In this document: piece after piece, positions 33,175-45,984 of the stretch | Position numbering within the stretch: position 1 is the stretch's first letter | Layout: every line of letters begins with the position of its first letter | From: Planoprotostelium fungivorum | Lineage: Eukaryota > Evosea > Variosea > Cavosteliida > Cavosteliaceae | Reading direction: 5' to 3' | NCBI GenBank assembly: GCA_003024175.1 | Contig: MDYQ01000009.1 | Span: 1-64,000 of the forward strand | Length of the DNA stretch: 64,000 bases | Notes under the pieces: generated by a model | Seen by the model: only the letters and a program-made list of their open reading frames with translations | Told to the model about the DNA's origin: nothing | Databases searched by the model: none | Made by a program: the position numbers and the translations under genes

Positions 33175-34900
33175 TCAACATTGTCCCACTATGGGTGGTG
33201 ACGTGGGGAGCTCTACCTCTGCCAATTCGGTGTCGCTTGACATAGCTCCTCTACTCTTCGCCTCATCTTTGGATCCTGCATCTGTGGTACTGCTCTTGGT
33301 GCTGATGATCATGGAGCGCACGACGCGAGGATTCAGCCACCTATGCCATTCCCAAACCGGCATGAAGATGTTCAAAGCAGTGAACGAGCAGAGCTGAAGA
33401 AGATCAGCATCCCACCTAATGATCTTCACGACATGAACGATGATGAAATAAAACCAATGAATCATCTCTTACCCAATGGAAAGTTGCGAATGCAAAGACG
33501 AACTGCAGTGTGTCACTCATGATCTCATGATGTTGCGAGGAGATTAATTCACCTTCATGGGCTGCAGTCCATCAAAAGAAGCGATACCGAGACCAAATTC
33601 AGTCAGCTGATTAGCCAAACCAAAGAGGGCATATAGACACAGTAGAATGATCATCTACAACGCGTCAGTTGTATTCGAATGCGACTCTTCACCGTTCGAA
33701 TGCGAGAGGCCAAAGCGGGAGGTAAGATTTGTAAAAGCCTAAAACCGTAAAAAATATAGCCTCCAAAGAATAAAATCCACGAGGCTGCCATGAAGCTATT
33801 GTCGAATGTTTGAAATGCAAATACAACGTCAGAGCTCCTTGAGAAAAGGTGAGTGCAGATCTGTCTGACGTCAGCCACCCGATGGTGAGACGATGTCGAT
33901 CACGTGACGACGTTGGCTGGAGAGAGGTGGACTCACCCTGGTGACGTAAAACGTGATGTTCAATACTGCCACCCCGACGTAAGCGAAGCGAAATTTCGAT
34001 ACGAAATGCAGTTTGAGCATGACATCTTCGATAGTCAAGGTAGACTGATAACCTGGCTTGATCTTCTGCAACATCTGCTCTCGTTTCATCTTACGTATGG
34101 CACTGTAATACAGTTCCGCCCTGTTTGAATTTAAATCGAGTCGCACCGAGGAGGATGAGTCGTACCAGTAGAAGAGGAGTGCGCTGAAGACGATCATGAG
34201 AACTCGATCCTTCAAGAAGAAGATGGTGAGATAACCTTGATACGTGAAATTTCCAATCATCCCCCAGTAGTTGAAGCTCTCGATCACACACACTACACGG
34301 GCCATTAGAGAAGCCGACGGTGACGTTTAGATGTCGATAATGACTCACGACTGCTGTGGATGACCAAGAGAAATAGAATCCACCAGACCACAGCGTTCGA
34401 TGTGTGAGATGGATTTTGGTGATTACGTGAGATGACCAGGTCTAACACGAGCCGGTAGATCTCTAAGATGCATAGAGGAAAGAAGATGATCTGTTGGTAC
34501 ATCATGACGGGATGGATGGAGTCATCTATAGCTCCAGGTATGACGGTGGCGTCTGAAATGGATGAGAATGAAGATGATCCAACGTCGAGTCTGGCTTACC
34601 GAAGGGGCAGCTATCGCCTGAGCCACCAGAGTTGGTATTATTCGGACCGAAATACCCAAGAAAGCATCGGCACGTGCCATCATACTGGCAGACACCTGAT
34701 GAAAGTCAGCACCTTCTATCACTCCCCTTATCTACCATTTCCATCACAGTGCGGACTGAAACTCCTCAGTCTCTCAAACAGATCATCGTCTCTCACTTGT
34801 ATAGTTCACAGTTGGCTCCGTCATCCGTTGCGTTTCGTGCGTCACAGGTGACCACCTGGACGATGACAAATAGTAGTACGAAGAGAGTGTGGCTGATCAT
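33175..34900 (-). CDS. Multipass (about 7 TM) membrane protein with EGF-like ectodomain
   Basis: Signal peptide (MISHTLFVLLFVIVQVVTC) and a short ectodomain with an EGF-like piece (CQYDGTCRCFLGYFG). A series of hydrophobic segments follows: IIFFPLCILEIYRLVLDLVI, WWILFLLVIHSS, ARVVCVIESFNYWGMIG, DRVLMIVFSALLFYWYDSSS, FAYVGVAVLNITFYV, MAASWILFFGGYIFYGF and MIILLCLYALFGLANQL. The soluble tail is Ser-rich. The arrangement loosely resembles THH1/TOM1/TOM3-type seven-TM proteins of amoebae, but I am not sure of the family. It may be a surface receptor. Exon borders in the C-terminal third are approximate. Confidence 0.68.
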
Positions 34901-35299
34901 CGTACGGGTGCGAGAGAATAAAGCTCGATCTCCCCCTTTTCTCGTGCCGCCCTGGGAGCCAACCGCGGGCCAGTTGGGAGATTTCGGTACGACGATGGCG
35001 AAAGCGCACGAACGTGACTGCGAATCGACGAGATTTCCCTCGTTGTACAAGTACGACGCCGTGTTCCCAGATTGTGAGCAAAGTGCAGCGGTCTTCTGAC
35101 AGTTTGATCAGTGTAGGGGAGAAGTGTGTAGAGGGGCTATCAGTGTGATCAATTGACTGTGTGAGTGAGGCGTGGTCGATTCAATAGATGTCGAGGAGAA
35201 GAGTCTTGTTGTTATCGTGAATTGGATTGTAGATGGATGGTAATTGTATCACGTGATCGACGGAAGCGGGAGGACATCTGCCGATTCAGAGACACCATC

Positions 35300-37457
35300 A
35301 TGTCCGATCCTGAGGACTCAAACGAAGAAGACGCTTACTCAGAGACATCAGTTCATTCTGAAGACGATGAAGAATGTGGAGCTGATTGCATTCACAAGAA
35401 GAAACAGTACAAGATTTTGACCATGTTCATCACGTGAATAACCGTCGCTCTTACACTCCTTGATTAATTTAACGAAGTTATCAAGCCGAAGCAGAAAAGG
35501 AGAGCGAAGATTCGAAGGACAAGATCGAGAAGCAGCAGCAAGACATTGAAGATCTCAAATCACAAGTGACACCTACGACGGTCATATCTCATTCTAAACC
35601 GATGTCAGTTGGATCAATTAGAGGAAGAGATCATTGAAAAAGAGGATGTCATTTCAAGCCTAGAGACGACTCTCAACAATGAGAAGAGGGAGAACATCGG
35701 TACACTCACTACTCTCATGCAGGAGATTGAATACATGGAGAAGGTGAAGCTCTCCTCTATCGGCCTGAATATCCGCAGGGTAATTCACAATTGGAAGAAG
35801 AGAAGAACGCTCTGGTCATACAGGTGATACATCATGCATCTATCTGTGACGACTCATCAAGTATAGGTAGAGCAACAGAGCAGAGAAATGAAGGAAAAAG
35901 ACGAGAGGATCAGATCATTAGAGGCCCAATTGAACGAGATGACTTCGGCACCGAAGATCGTGTCACAACCATCACGAGATGATGAGCCCACACCTCTGTC
36001 TGATATCTTAAACAAAGTCACACGCATCGAAAACTTGTTACAAGAGAATCTGGTGAGCATGCCTGAACACGTATGTATCACTTCTGATGCGAAGATCATC
36101 AGATGACATCAGAGCAAGAGAAGAAGAACATGCAAGACATGAAGAAACAATTGGACGCTCAACGAAGCAAAAACACCGACAAGTCCGTCAGTCTCCTTCA
36201 GAACAGCATCTCTGCCATGTTGGCCAAGAAAACAGAAGAGAAGGTGAAATCCTCTCCTCTCCTCCTCTCATTCACCTCCCCTCCAGCCACACGATCATCA
36301 GATCCATCATCCACCATCACACGGACATCACCATGGACATCATCTCGGACATCATCACCGATCACGCTCCCCTCGTCACGATGTCTCGTCTAAAACAATC
36401 TCGAATTCACCGAATCTGATCGATAGCACTCTGATTGCACCTGCAAGTCCTAATTCAGAGAGGCCGGCACTGTCTGGAGTGAGCAAGGTGAAGGGACTCA
36501 TGGGAAGGGGTGCGTTCAGGTCGTCGAGAGATCCATCGAAGGATGAGGAGACGTGGAGGGGACCTCTGTTCGGTGAAAACATGGAAGAGGTGATCACCGA
36601 TCATGATGATGATCATGATGATGATATGACGATCACGATCGTGATCATGATTTTGACGTGAATTCAGGTGGCCGAAAGACAACAAGCTCTGATACCAAAG
36701 ATCATCTTAGAGACTGTCGCATGGATGAGACAGAAAGGTCTGCGTGTGAATCACATCGGATCACTCACATCACGCAGAGGGCTACAGACAGATCGGAGTG
36801 TTTGTACTTCCGGCTCTATCGAAACAACTGAAGGGTCTCAGAGACGAATACGACGAGAGTGAGTGTCTATACATCGTCACGCACAGACGAACGTCTTCTC
36901 ACACGTGATAGAGGGATCTGTTGACTTGTCCGTGAATCGACACCTCGTGCACGTCATCGCCGCGCTTTTAAAGAGTTATCTGAAAGAGATACCTGGCTCT
37001 GTCATACCACAAAAATTCCACGCCTCAGCCACTCTCATCGCAGGTAACATAGACGATCACGATCATCGTCCACGATCATCACATCACCGACACATCATCA
37101 GATGCACCACATCAGCAACAGAGCGCAAAGATCAGAGACCTCGTTCAATCTTTACCCCAAGTCCACCGAGACACCTTCCTCATTGTCTCTCAGCTTCTAT
37201 CTCAAGTGGCAGCGAACCACTCCGTCAACAACATGGACGCCGCCCACACGTCTAAAGTCTTCACGCCCATCTTATTCGGCAACGATTCAAAGAAATTGCA
37301 AAAGGTGATGATGATGATGATGTGATGTGTCTAAAGAATGCAGGTGTTAGAGAGGGTTCTGAATGACTTCAAACCGTTCGAAGATCTATTGAGTGGAGAC
37401 GTAAGAGGAGCCATCGCTATCGAAGAAGAGAAAGTCCCCCCACCGGCCCCCTTCTGA
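35300..37457 (+). CDS. Coiled-coil RhoGAP protein
   Basis: The N-terminus is acidic (MSDPEDSNEEDAYSETS). Residues about 50-260 form coiled coils (QLEEEIIEKEDVISSLETTL and MKEKDERIRSLEAQLNEM). A Ser/Thr-rich stretch follows. The C-terminal RhoGAP domain shows IPKIILETVAWMRQKGL, then GYRQIGVFVLPALSKQLKGL, HLVHVIAALLKSYLKEIPG, AKIRDLVQSLP-like and NNMDAAHTSKVFTPILFG. The protein should stimulate GTP hydrolysis on a Rho-family GTPase. The usual GIFRxxG arginine-finger stretch is diverged (GYRQIG), and the splice site just before it allows two readings, so activity is uncertain. The end is VPPPAPF. Confidence 0.78.
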
Positions 37458-37537
37458 AGCCCAATTTAAAATGAAATAAATTTCTCTGTCCTCTCTGAAC
37501 ATTCCATGATGAATTTCGTGCACGAGAGAGACATTCT

Positions 37538-39147
37538 TTATTGCTTCGAAGCAGCCAGAGACTTTCTGGCCATCTCAAGAGCTCCCTCCTTAGTCTTGTT
37601 GCCACCGATGAACCCACTGATGTGGACAAAAACTCCGTTTTCGATTCCACTGGCCTCGCTCAGCTCTTTGTCTCTCATGCCTTGCCACGTGTCAGATCAT
37701 CATCGGACATCACACATCATGTGATGTTCGAGATGATGGTCTCACCCTTCCAAAGGAGGTCCACTCTGTTGCTGAAGGAAGATTCGGTCTTCGAGATGGC
37801 CTGCACTCTCCTTCGATGACGTCACGCTTCATCACGATGACGTGTGATGGAGTCACTCACCACGAGCCGTTCTGATCTCCAAAGAGGGCAAACTTGATGA
37901 CACCTTCCAAGTTCTTCTCCTTCTCTAAATCGTAGAGGTGAGATTTCCAAGGGCAGTGTTTCTCTAAGACAATAATTTCACCGGAAGGGTCGACCTGTCT
38001 AATTCAGAAAGGGTGAAAAGAATAAATGAGAATAAAAGGTCATGGAATGAGATAGAGAGACAAATAAAATGAAATAAAACATTTCTCACCTGCTCGCGTT
38101 TGTCAAAAGCAGACTCTACGATCTCGCGGGCGGGAAACCAAGAGTTGGCAAAGTAATTGACCTTCTCAGTGAACTCTAAGTACTTTCAATCTCTCCAACT
38201 CTCATCATCATCATCATCATCACCTTCCCCCGTCAGATTCATGGCCTTGACGAAGCTCGCGTTGGGGTTGGGGCTGGCATCGTTCCTGTGGGAGTGAGTC
38301 GTCTACAACGTTGTAGATGGAATTTCACCAGTCGGGGTTGAGAGAGGCGACTCTGGCGCCCAGTGTGGTGGTAACGCGATATTTCGCCGGATTTTCCGTC
38401 TCGTACTGGTTGACACCTGATCGTATGTCACACGACTATTATCATAATGCGTTGTAGATCGACAAGTGGCGAGTTGTAGAGTGAGATATGAGAAGATGGA
38501 CTCACCGTTGTCAACACCGTCGATCTCCTCTACAAAGTACTGGAACATGTTAGGATGGAACGTTAAGAGGGTGTTCCTCTTACCTTGTAGACTTTATCGA
38601 AGATGATGTTGATGGTCTTCTCGTCATCCTTGCCCGTCAGGTTTTTGATGATCTCCCTTCCATAATGTCTGCACATGATCAGCGAGAGAGACGTGGAGGG
38701 AAAATTCACTTGTAAACGAGACCGGCGCTGCTCAATTTTGTCTTGTAGCCGTCCAATGTGTGATCAAATCCGATCTGGTGATGATCGAATCGTAATCTGA
38801 TGAAGATGAGAGGGGGAAATGAAAGATCGTATCACTTGGTTGCATCGTAAACACCTCCGACGTCCACGACGATGTCCTGCTCGTCCAGCACCTTGGGATC
38901 TCTCGATCTTGTCACCTCTAAAGTCGAATGAGAATCTATCACGATGTAATTTGAATCACACACCTGAATCACGAAATTCGGCCGTTTGCTTCAACATGAA
39001 GCAAGCCAAAGCCTCATCACAGTGAAAACTATTCAGAAGTCAGATGGTTGGATAGGCGGCAACACTCACGTTCCATCGTGGGTTCCAATTTTCCTCTTCT
39101 GAGGGGGGTCAATAATGTGCAGAAGGGATGAATGATCTCACAGTCAT
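37538..39147 (-). CDS. MYG1: MYG1 family protein (DHH-superfamily exonuclease)
   Basis: The first exon is ATG ACT, then a 46-nt intron leads into KRKIGTHDGTFHCDEALACF, the signature of MYG1/UPF0160. Further segments are VTRSRDPKVLDEQDIVVDVG, YDHHQIGFDHTLDGYKTKLS, SAGLVYKHYGREIIKNL and a C-terminal GLRDKELSEASGIENGVFVH with FIGGNKTKEGALEMA. MYG1 is a 3'-5' RNA exonuclease found in nucleolus and mitochondria of animals and yeast. Most introns are 40-60 nt; the one at 38302 carries the TCTACAACGTTGTAGA palindrome. The gene converges on the RhoGAP gene, with 80 bp between stops. Confidence 0.9.
38302..38317. repeat. 16-bp intronic palindrome containing CGTTGTAG
   Basis: TCTACAACGTTGTAGA within a minus-strand MYG1 intron. 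Two further TCTACAAC words lie in the next intron, near 38450-38480. Confidence 0.8.
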
Positions 39148-39596
39148 TGATATAAATCGGTTGAATTGGGGTTTGAAGACTGATCTGAACTGCTGGCACC
39201 TCACAGTTCGCAAGAACATGTGATGATATGCCGATCTCATTTGCCGTCTTCTACAACCTGGCTTCTCCATACCTCTCATCTTCTTCATCAGAGAACGCCG
39301 TGCATCGTTTTCAACTCTATATCCGCACTATACAATACCCTCAATCCAACACGATCTTCTAAACACAAGATCGAAACGATAGTCACACGCCAATTAGACC
39401 ACTACAATTCAGCCTACCACTTCACAGATGATATAGACAAGAGGATGGACTTGCATGTCACCTGAAGAGGCTGCATGACACGCCTAACTCGATAACTTCA
39501 TTTCAGTGCAATCTTACGGAAATTACCTCTTACGTATTACAGAACGGGGGTCGCGTTCATCACAACTCAACAACAACTCTACGAACTACTTACGCA
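39148..39596. other. Intergenic region between MYG1 and a small plus-strand gene
   Basis: About 450 bp. An 81-codon plus-strand frame (39220-39465) is open but shows nothing recognisable. Part of the interval could be untranslated leader of the small acidic protein gene. Confidence 0.4.
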
Positions 39597-39853
39597 ATGG
39601 ACCCCAGAAACATCTCAGACAAGGACTCCCTCTTCAACGACGACACGTGAGAACAAGACCTACGTTTCATCTTCTAATGGAGATAATTAGTGCTGATATC
39701 GCCGTCGGCCACACTTTGGGTGCTATTCAGACTGACACCGTCACTCCATCCATGTACGACGCCCCTCTATCCAGAGAGGACGACAGCAGCGACATGGGCT
39801 CTAAGGACGTTCCCATCAGTCAGGGAATGACATCCCAAGTCGATCGCGACTGA
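39597..39853 (+). CDS. Small acidic hydrophilic protein
   Basis: Two exons joined by a 44-nt intron give about 70 residues: MDPRNISDKDSLFNDDT, then ADIAVGHTLGAIQTDTVTPS, MYDAPLSREDDSSDMGS and a polar end (ISQGMTSQVDRD). It has no signal peptide or TM. The composition recalls small hydrophilic, LEA-like stress proteins, but no conserved motif confirms that. The frame is consistent across the splice. Upstream exons cannot be excluded. Confidence 0.48.
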
Positions 39854-39999
39854 CTCCCAGTGTATAGGCAGGTTGCCTTCTGAGAATAAATAATTACTGT
39901 AACGTGTGTCTCTATACTTCACATTGCATGATGTAGAACACTGCAGTGCGGGGCGAAGCTACTCAGTTACATTTCCTTAGACACAGATGGTGTCGATTT

Positions 40000-40779
40000 T
40001 TACTCGTTCGAAGCTTGACCTTCTTTGGACTTGTCTGAGCCTTCGGCGGGTGCATCGATGATGACGTCCGTCACATACGGCTTCAGAATCTGGTTGAACT
40101 CTTCGCATGAGACCTCTAACTTGGTGTCCACTTCGCCACCACCTGGATTGTCTCAGTGGTGTCTTCGATTAGACTCTCATTCTCACCCAGCCAAAAGATG
40201 GGAGGATCCAATTCCATGATGTGTTTCGATAATATGATGGGAATCTGTGTTTTCAAACCGAAAGGGGTGACGGCGTTGTGTGAATACCCTACATCACTTC
40301 ATCTCAATCGGAATGCATCGTGATGATGAACGATCATACCCGTCAAAGCGTCAGAGTCTTGCTCTTTCGCGTATCGAAAATGGTAATTCTTCTGAGGAGC
40401 TTTGTCTATGAGCGTCCTCACAAACTTGAAGATCTTATGGCTGTTGTCTACATCAGAGGTGAAAACATGAAGAACATGTTCTTCACCTCTGCAACTGTGT
40501 CGAATATTGAAGGACGATACAATAGAATCGACTGTTTCTGGGATCACTGCAATCCGAATTGATGCACTTCTGATTTTCGAGAAGAATCGTCTTACAGAGA
40601 TGATGGATGGAAGGTGCACCTAACAGAGCCGCACGTTGTTCCAGAGGTAAATCGTAGTAATCGTCCCTGACACGCTTCATTCTGAGCTGTGTCATGCCAA
40701 TCGATCGACAGACGTCGAGAACAGGATGGGTCTCTACGTCTTGAACATCAGGCTTCGTCTTCTGCTCCTCCGCAGACAT
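40000..40779 (-). CDS. YbaK/EbsC-type aminoacyl-tRNA deacylase domain protein
   Basis: The N-terminus (VLDVCRSIGMTQLRMKRV) leads to DDYYDLPLEQRAALLGAPS and IHHLCKTILLENQ, then CSDPRNSRFYCIV. Later exons give FVRTLIDKAPQKNYHFRYA, VTPFGLKTQIPIILSKHIM, PIFWLGGGEVDTKLEVS and EEFNQILKPYVTDV. This is the YbaK domain, with Lys in the position used by deacylases, in the eukaryotic subfamily known from plants and protists. The family hydrolyses mischarged tRNAs such as Cys-tRNA(Pro). Three or four introns of 45-60 nt. It starts 90 bp from the divergent F-box-like gene. Confidence 0.85.
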
Positions 40780-40869
40780 AATATCTGTATGTGATGCTCA
40801 TCGCATTAATCACATCTGACCGCGTTGTAAAGGCTACTAAGAGAAGCCATCACCCACGACAAATTGCCC

Positions 40870-41839
40870 ATGTCGCTCCATCTGGATGACTTGGGCATCG
40901 AAATTTTATCTCTCGTCTTCCAATACCTCCTCTACCCTATCAGCGATAAAAGCCACGATGATGTCAATGGAAATGACAAGGTGTTCGCTCGTGCTCTGAG
41001 AGACTATCGTACAACTCAATTTTCTTGTAGAAGATGGAAAGAGGTGATGTCACAAGTTCGTCACAACTGATCATCACACCAGGTGTCGTCCAACATTCTG
41101 AACATCAACTTTCGAATGGGGTGGCCTCTCAGGAGAGCCATAGAATGCAGCGCAGATACAGTCTCTCACCTTCTTCAAGATCGCCGGCTCCTTCCATCCA
41201 TCAACGACAATCACGCCATGTTCAAGTCCATCATGCACTGCAAGGTATCTCGTCTCCCCTCACGCCTATTTCACTCACAAAACAGTTGTTTGTGTTAGAA
41301 AAACTGTTGAGGGATGATCGATTAGAGTTTCCTCACAATCATGTTCTGAGCTGGGTGATGATCTCAAACGATGCGAGAGTCTTGCAATTACTTCTGAAAG
41401 ATGGGAGGATGAAGCCCTCCTCGGAGGTCCTGACGTATTCTTGTGAGAATGGACTGGTGGAGGTCGTCGATGCTCATTCATGTGCATCGCGTGATACATT
41501 TTAGATGGTGAAGCTCTTATCAGATGACGACCGAATGGACTCTGCAACTCTTCAACGTGCCTTCTTCAACTCCATCCGGTGATCATCCATCATTTCTCAT
41601 CCACCGTTGTCTGATGCATCACAGGTCAGATAAAGTCGAAGTCGTGAGGTAGTGTTATCTTCTCGTCACCCACTCACGACCACAGAGTGCTTCTATCATG
41701 TCCCAGATTAGACCCATCCACCTTCAATGATCGAAGAGTTCAGAGGGTGGCCGCTAGAGGAAGCGGAGAGGTCGCTCACCTCCTGCGACAAGACGAACGG
41801 GTGGCCGTCACATCTTCCATGCTGTGTTCGACCATCTGA
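40870..41839 (+). CDS. F-box-like protein with degenerate helical (ankyrin-like) repeats
   Basis: The N-terminus (LDDLGIEILSLVFQYLL, then FSCRRWKEVM) has the shape of an F-box, with an insertion. After splicing, repeats of the type RRAIECSADTVSHLLQDRRL, SIMHCKQLFVLEKLLRDDRL, WVMISNDARVLQLLLKDGRM and SCENGLVEVVKLLSDDDRM recur about every 33 residues, each ending in LL.D.R. This is a divergent ankyrin-like array. The protein ends SSMLCSTI. It is probably a substrate adaptor of a ubiquitin ligase (inference). Introns near 41500 and 41580-41690 are approximate. Confidence 0.62.
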
Positions 41840-42064
41840 CGTCCACGAAGAACGTCGAACGAGACCTTCTATAAATAAGTGTATAGATGTCGTCTCTCCT
41901 TCATCGTCTCGAGGCAACGACCATGATGTCTAATCCATCGAGGATGAAAAGTGGATGGCGTTCGCGGTATGTGAGCCGGCGGATTACCGCGAGCTAAAGG
42001 TTTTTTAGGTGGTAAATATGCTGTTCCGCTCTCAGCAACCGCCATTCTGAGCAGCACAGACAGC

Positions 42065-44394
42065 ATGAGAACCGCTCTCGTCTTGTGTTTCATCTTCGCT
42101 CTGTCCTTCGCGGCCAGACCCATCAAGTTCGAGAGTGATGATTTGGTTCCAGCAGGTAAAGATGGAGTCCATAGAAAGGTAGCCGACCTCGCCGGAAAGC
42201 ACAAGAGATCAGAGGTGGATGGAAGATGATTGAAGTGGGATCTAATTGGGTCAGGTCTCGTCTCACGATTTGTTGGAGTATGAGGTCGCCTACAACAAGG
42301 ATGTCATTCGTCTCGATCGTGAGCACACTCAGGTGTGATCGCTATAATAACATCTTAATCCATCTTCTCATATTCGTAGGTTGAGTCGGTCGAGTGCTTC
42401 AACGGCCACTTCCGTCTGTCTGTCGGCAAGGGCTCCTCTCTTCCCCGCATCCAGAGAGGACAGATCTTGGTTGGAGGCAAGGAATGGGGCTGCAAAGATG
42501 AGAACGGCAAGCCCGAACGCTTCGCCGCAAGAGTCGAGGAGACGATGGTTCGTGATGGAAAGCTAGTCTTGAAGACGAGCCCAGTCACCGAGCGTGAAGT
42601 CTTCGATCAGTTGAAGATGTCCTTCAAGCCAATCCGCCACCACTTTGCACCTTCCGCAGTCGATGCCCCCAGCAACAATGCCACAAAGTGAATGCGACAC
42701 CATCGTATGATTCCATCATTAAATCACACAGCAACACCGCCAACGTCAAGTGGCACAAGAAGGTCAACTGGAACGGAAACGAGCAGACGAAGAAGGGAAA
42801 CAAGACCATCCTCCTCTACTCCCTCACATGCAAGTCTGCTTCTGTCACCTTCAACCCTCGTCTGAAGTCCTTCTGTTCGAAGATCAACAAGAACATTAAC
42901 GTGAGAGGGAGAAGATGATGGCCGTTTAATATCATCGCAGTTCGAGCTCGTGGGTCTGAGATGCAGCAACTGCTGGTCTCTCTTCAACTTGGACATCTTG
43001 TTCAATTACGACAGCCACGGAACCAAGGACCTCACCTCTATCGGTGTCTCTGACTCCCTCTTTGACGTCACCGTAAGTCCATCATCCAATCATCCGATCA
43101 TCGATCACTCCAAATGACCTCACGATGCCGTTCGTTCCCCTCTTCTAAATGGAACTCCTCCACTCATCTCATCGCAGGTAGATACTTCCGTGACTTACAC
43201 TCTGTCCCTCCCTGAGGTCTTCAAAGTCATCATCCCCATCGATACCATGGGTGTGCCAGGTATCGCCAACATCGATTTAGACTTCCAGCTCGCCATCGAT
43301 GTCAACCTCAAGTGATGATGATGAGCCCAAATATTTGCGACTGACTCGTTGTAGTTGGAACATCATCGGACAAGTCGTGACGGGTTCTTTCATGAACGGA
43401 AATTTCACGACACTGTCTGGAACTCACGGCCAGCAGGACAACAACAACACTTTGTCTTTCAATGCCCTGCCCAACCACGTCAGAGCCAGCTCCAAAGGAG
43501 GTAATTCGGTCGCTCCGAAGAGGAACATCGGTTGACGATGACAGATGGAAGCTTGAAGACTACTTTCCGTGCTGGTCCCCACTTTAGAGTGAGTCACGGT
43601 CATCAACAGCACATTCATCATCATGATCACGAGTGGCATCATCTCACGGTGACAGGTATACCTCTTCGCCAATTCTTTCTTCAACGCCTGGGCTGAGGTC
43701 GCCCCCACCCTCTCCTTCTTGGTCAACACGAACCCCGTCGGCCTCCCCCCCACCAAGACCCCCAGACCTTCCGCTCTCTACCAGGAGCCGTGGATGCTCG
43801 AGGCTTGCCCCAAAATTCATTTCATCGAGTGGGATATCGCTATGGGGGTTGCTGTGAGTCATCTCATCGTCAGAACATCATCATCCACATCATGATCCAC
43901 ATCGTCACGAACATCGTCTCCACATCATCAACAACACCGTCACGAACATCATCATCCACATCATCAACATCGTTCACGGTGCTGATCGAGCGCAGATCAA
44001 CGTGGGTGCCAGCGGACCTCTCGTGTGGGATTACAACAAGGCTCTCATGGCTCACTCGTGGGATCTCGCCGCCGGCTGCATCTTGGGATTCAACGGCACT
44101 CAGGGCAACACTACAACCCAGATCCAGCCCACCACCAGCAACACTCCCACCACATCAGCTGTCTCCACCACATCAGCTGACGTACCCACCTCCTCTGTAG
44201 ATGTAACCACCTCCGAGGACCTGCCCACGTCTTCTTCTGATGTCTCTACCTCTGTGGATGTATCCACCTCCACTTTGAATGTCACCACTTCTGTAGATGT
44301 TCCTACCTCTTCGGTCGATGTCACTACCACTTCTGCTGAGTCCTCCGACGCCGCACCCTCCACGGTGGATCTGAACACCATCACATCTGTATGA
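42065..44394 (+). CDS. Large secreted protein with Ser/Thr-rich repetitive tail
   Basis: Signal peptide MRTALVLCFIFALSFAA. About nine exons encode a protein of some 550 residues with a Cys-containing globular part (LVGLRCSNCWSLFNLDIL, SDSLFDVTVDTSVTYTLSLP, VNLNWNIIGQVVTGSFMNG, HFIEWDIAMGVAINVGASG, SWDLAAGCILGFNGTQGN). The tail repeats VDVPTSS, VDVTTS and VDVSTST motifs and ends in DLNTITSV. N-glycosylation sites are present, and the tail is a likely O-glycosylated stalk. I do not recognise the family. The intron before DGSLKTTFRAG is taken as 44 nt (donor after AAAGGAG); a 14-nt reading was rejected. No GPI signal. Confidence 0.72.
43866..43975. repeat. Intronic minisatellite-like repeat
   Basis: Within an intron of about 140 nt, units such as ACATCATCATCCACATCAT and ATCGTCACGAACATCGTC recur with variation. 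It explains why this intron is longer than most here. Confidence 0.6.
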
Positions 44395-44587
44395 ACATAT
44401 TGATGTCACGATTAAAAAAATTGTCATTCTGATGGTCTTTTGTTGGTGCTCTCTACTTCCTAACCTGATCAGATCCAAATCGCGGACGACATCATCGGCA
44501 TCACTTGACATCGCCATCAGTGACTTCATCTCACTGCCATGAAGATGAACGGACAAAAGAGAAGGATGAAACGGTTTATCTACAACC

Positions 44588-45742
44588 CTATTTCGAGGAA
44601 GATACACCGACAGCATAGCTGACAGACGAGTCCCTCTGACTCATGCACTTGCTCGACTGAGCGTAATGAACGAATCGAATCGTCTGCTTATTTCCCGCCG
44701 CTTTGATCATCTGCCACCGTCGTCAATCATCACATGATCACAGATACCATCACATCATCGCGATCGATGTGATCATCAAGACGATCATGATGACGATCAT
44801 CACCTGCATGAAGATACCAATTGGATGTCTACCACAAATCGTATTCTTTGTCTTCTTCAAGTACGCGTAGAACCCATCCGGTTGGAGCGTCTCGATGGCC
44901 GTCATACCATCACGGTCTAGCCTGAAAAGTCATCAATCTACACCGTTGTAGATGGTTATATATCTCCACACTTTTCGATGCTCTCGTATATTTCGCCTTC
45001 TGATTCATCGTAGTGAAAGTAATTGAATCGTTTGCCCCAATGACAGAAATCAGAAGAGATGACAAAGAAGTTTGTCTCATCATCCAGGTAGGGAGACAAG
45101 AGCTGTTGAGACGATGAGATCGTGTGAGTCATCGTGCAGGATTTCAAATTCTGACCTCGCCGTAAGCCTTCTCGGTGGATGCATCGGTCGAACCGACCAA
45201 GATGGGAACGAGAGTGAAAGGTCGATCGCCCATCATCTTTCGGATGTACGGCAGTTGCATCTCGATGCTGTGCTCGTCTTCGTCTACACTCTTGGACATC
45301 CAATCGAATTTGCCCGTGGCATGCAGGGTGTCGATCACTGCGAGATGTTCAGAAGAGGAAGAGATGCGGAGGTCTTTACGTGGTTTGTCGAGAATGATGT
45401 CACCCAAAGGTGTATCATATCGATCCATTTTGGACAGAGCACATCGAGTGAAATAGTGGTGATGAGAGGGTCCGATAACGAATACTCTCTTTCTATGACG
45501 ACAATGGTGAGCGTGCGGAAGTAAACACATCGCTCACATCTTGTTTTTGTCCATGTTTTTGAAGCCATAAGCGGCTGGTGGACCCGAATAACTGTAGCCA
45601 GCATGTCTGAAGAAATTGAGTTGAAGATGCATTTAGAAGGTGTTCACGGTGAAATGATTCCACGGGCCGAATCATCTGTAGTCTTGGCAATAGTCAACCA
45701 ACCACTGAGCTGCTGATCTAAATGTGTTCCTGCGTGTGACAT
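44588..45742 (-). CDS. MEMO1: MEMO1 family protein
   Basis: Begins [17 protein letters not shown], then [123 protein letters not shown] and [21 protein letters not shown]. This covers the full MEMO fold. MEMO proteins resemble extradiol dioxygenases; in animals MEMO1 links receptor signalling to microtubules and has been tied to redox and iron handling. His residues of the metal-like site (HAGY, HHHYF, DEDEH, CHWG) are visible. One intron of about 93 nt is unusually rich in GATCATG/TGATGATC palindromes. Confidence 0.92.
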
Positions 45743-45984
45743 CAATTCCCATTCCACATTGTCCTCGCACCATCCTCAGAATACCAAGATCCTGCGTGTG
45801 ATGCTAAACGTGTCTTCTGTTCCATCGTCGTGTCCTCGTTTGCATCACGAGCCAAATTTCCTCCACACATTTACAACGACCCCTTTCGAAAAGATGACAA
45901 TGAAGGGGTATGAGAAGAAGACACCTCCATGCGATGCTATTTATTTTCTATCACGCGTGTTCAGATAGAAACGAAAAGACTGCT

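Noticed and set aside
43531-43550. A 14-nt intron in the secreted Ser/Thr-rich gene
   Set aside because: An upstream donor after AAAGGAG gives a normal 44-nt intron and the clean join SSKGDGSLKTTF.
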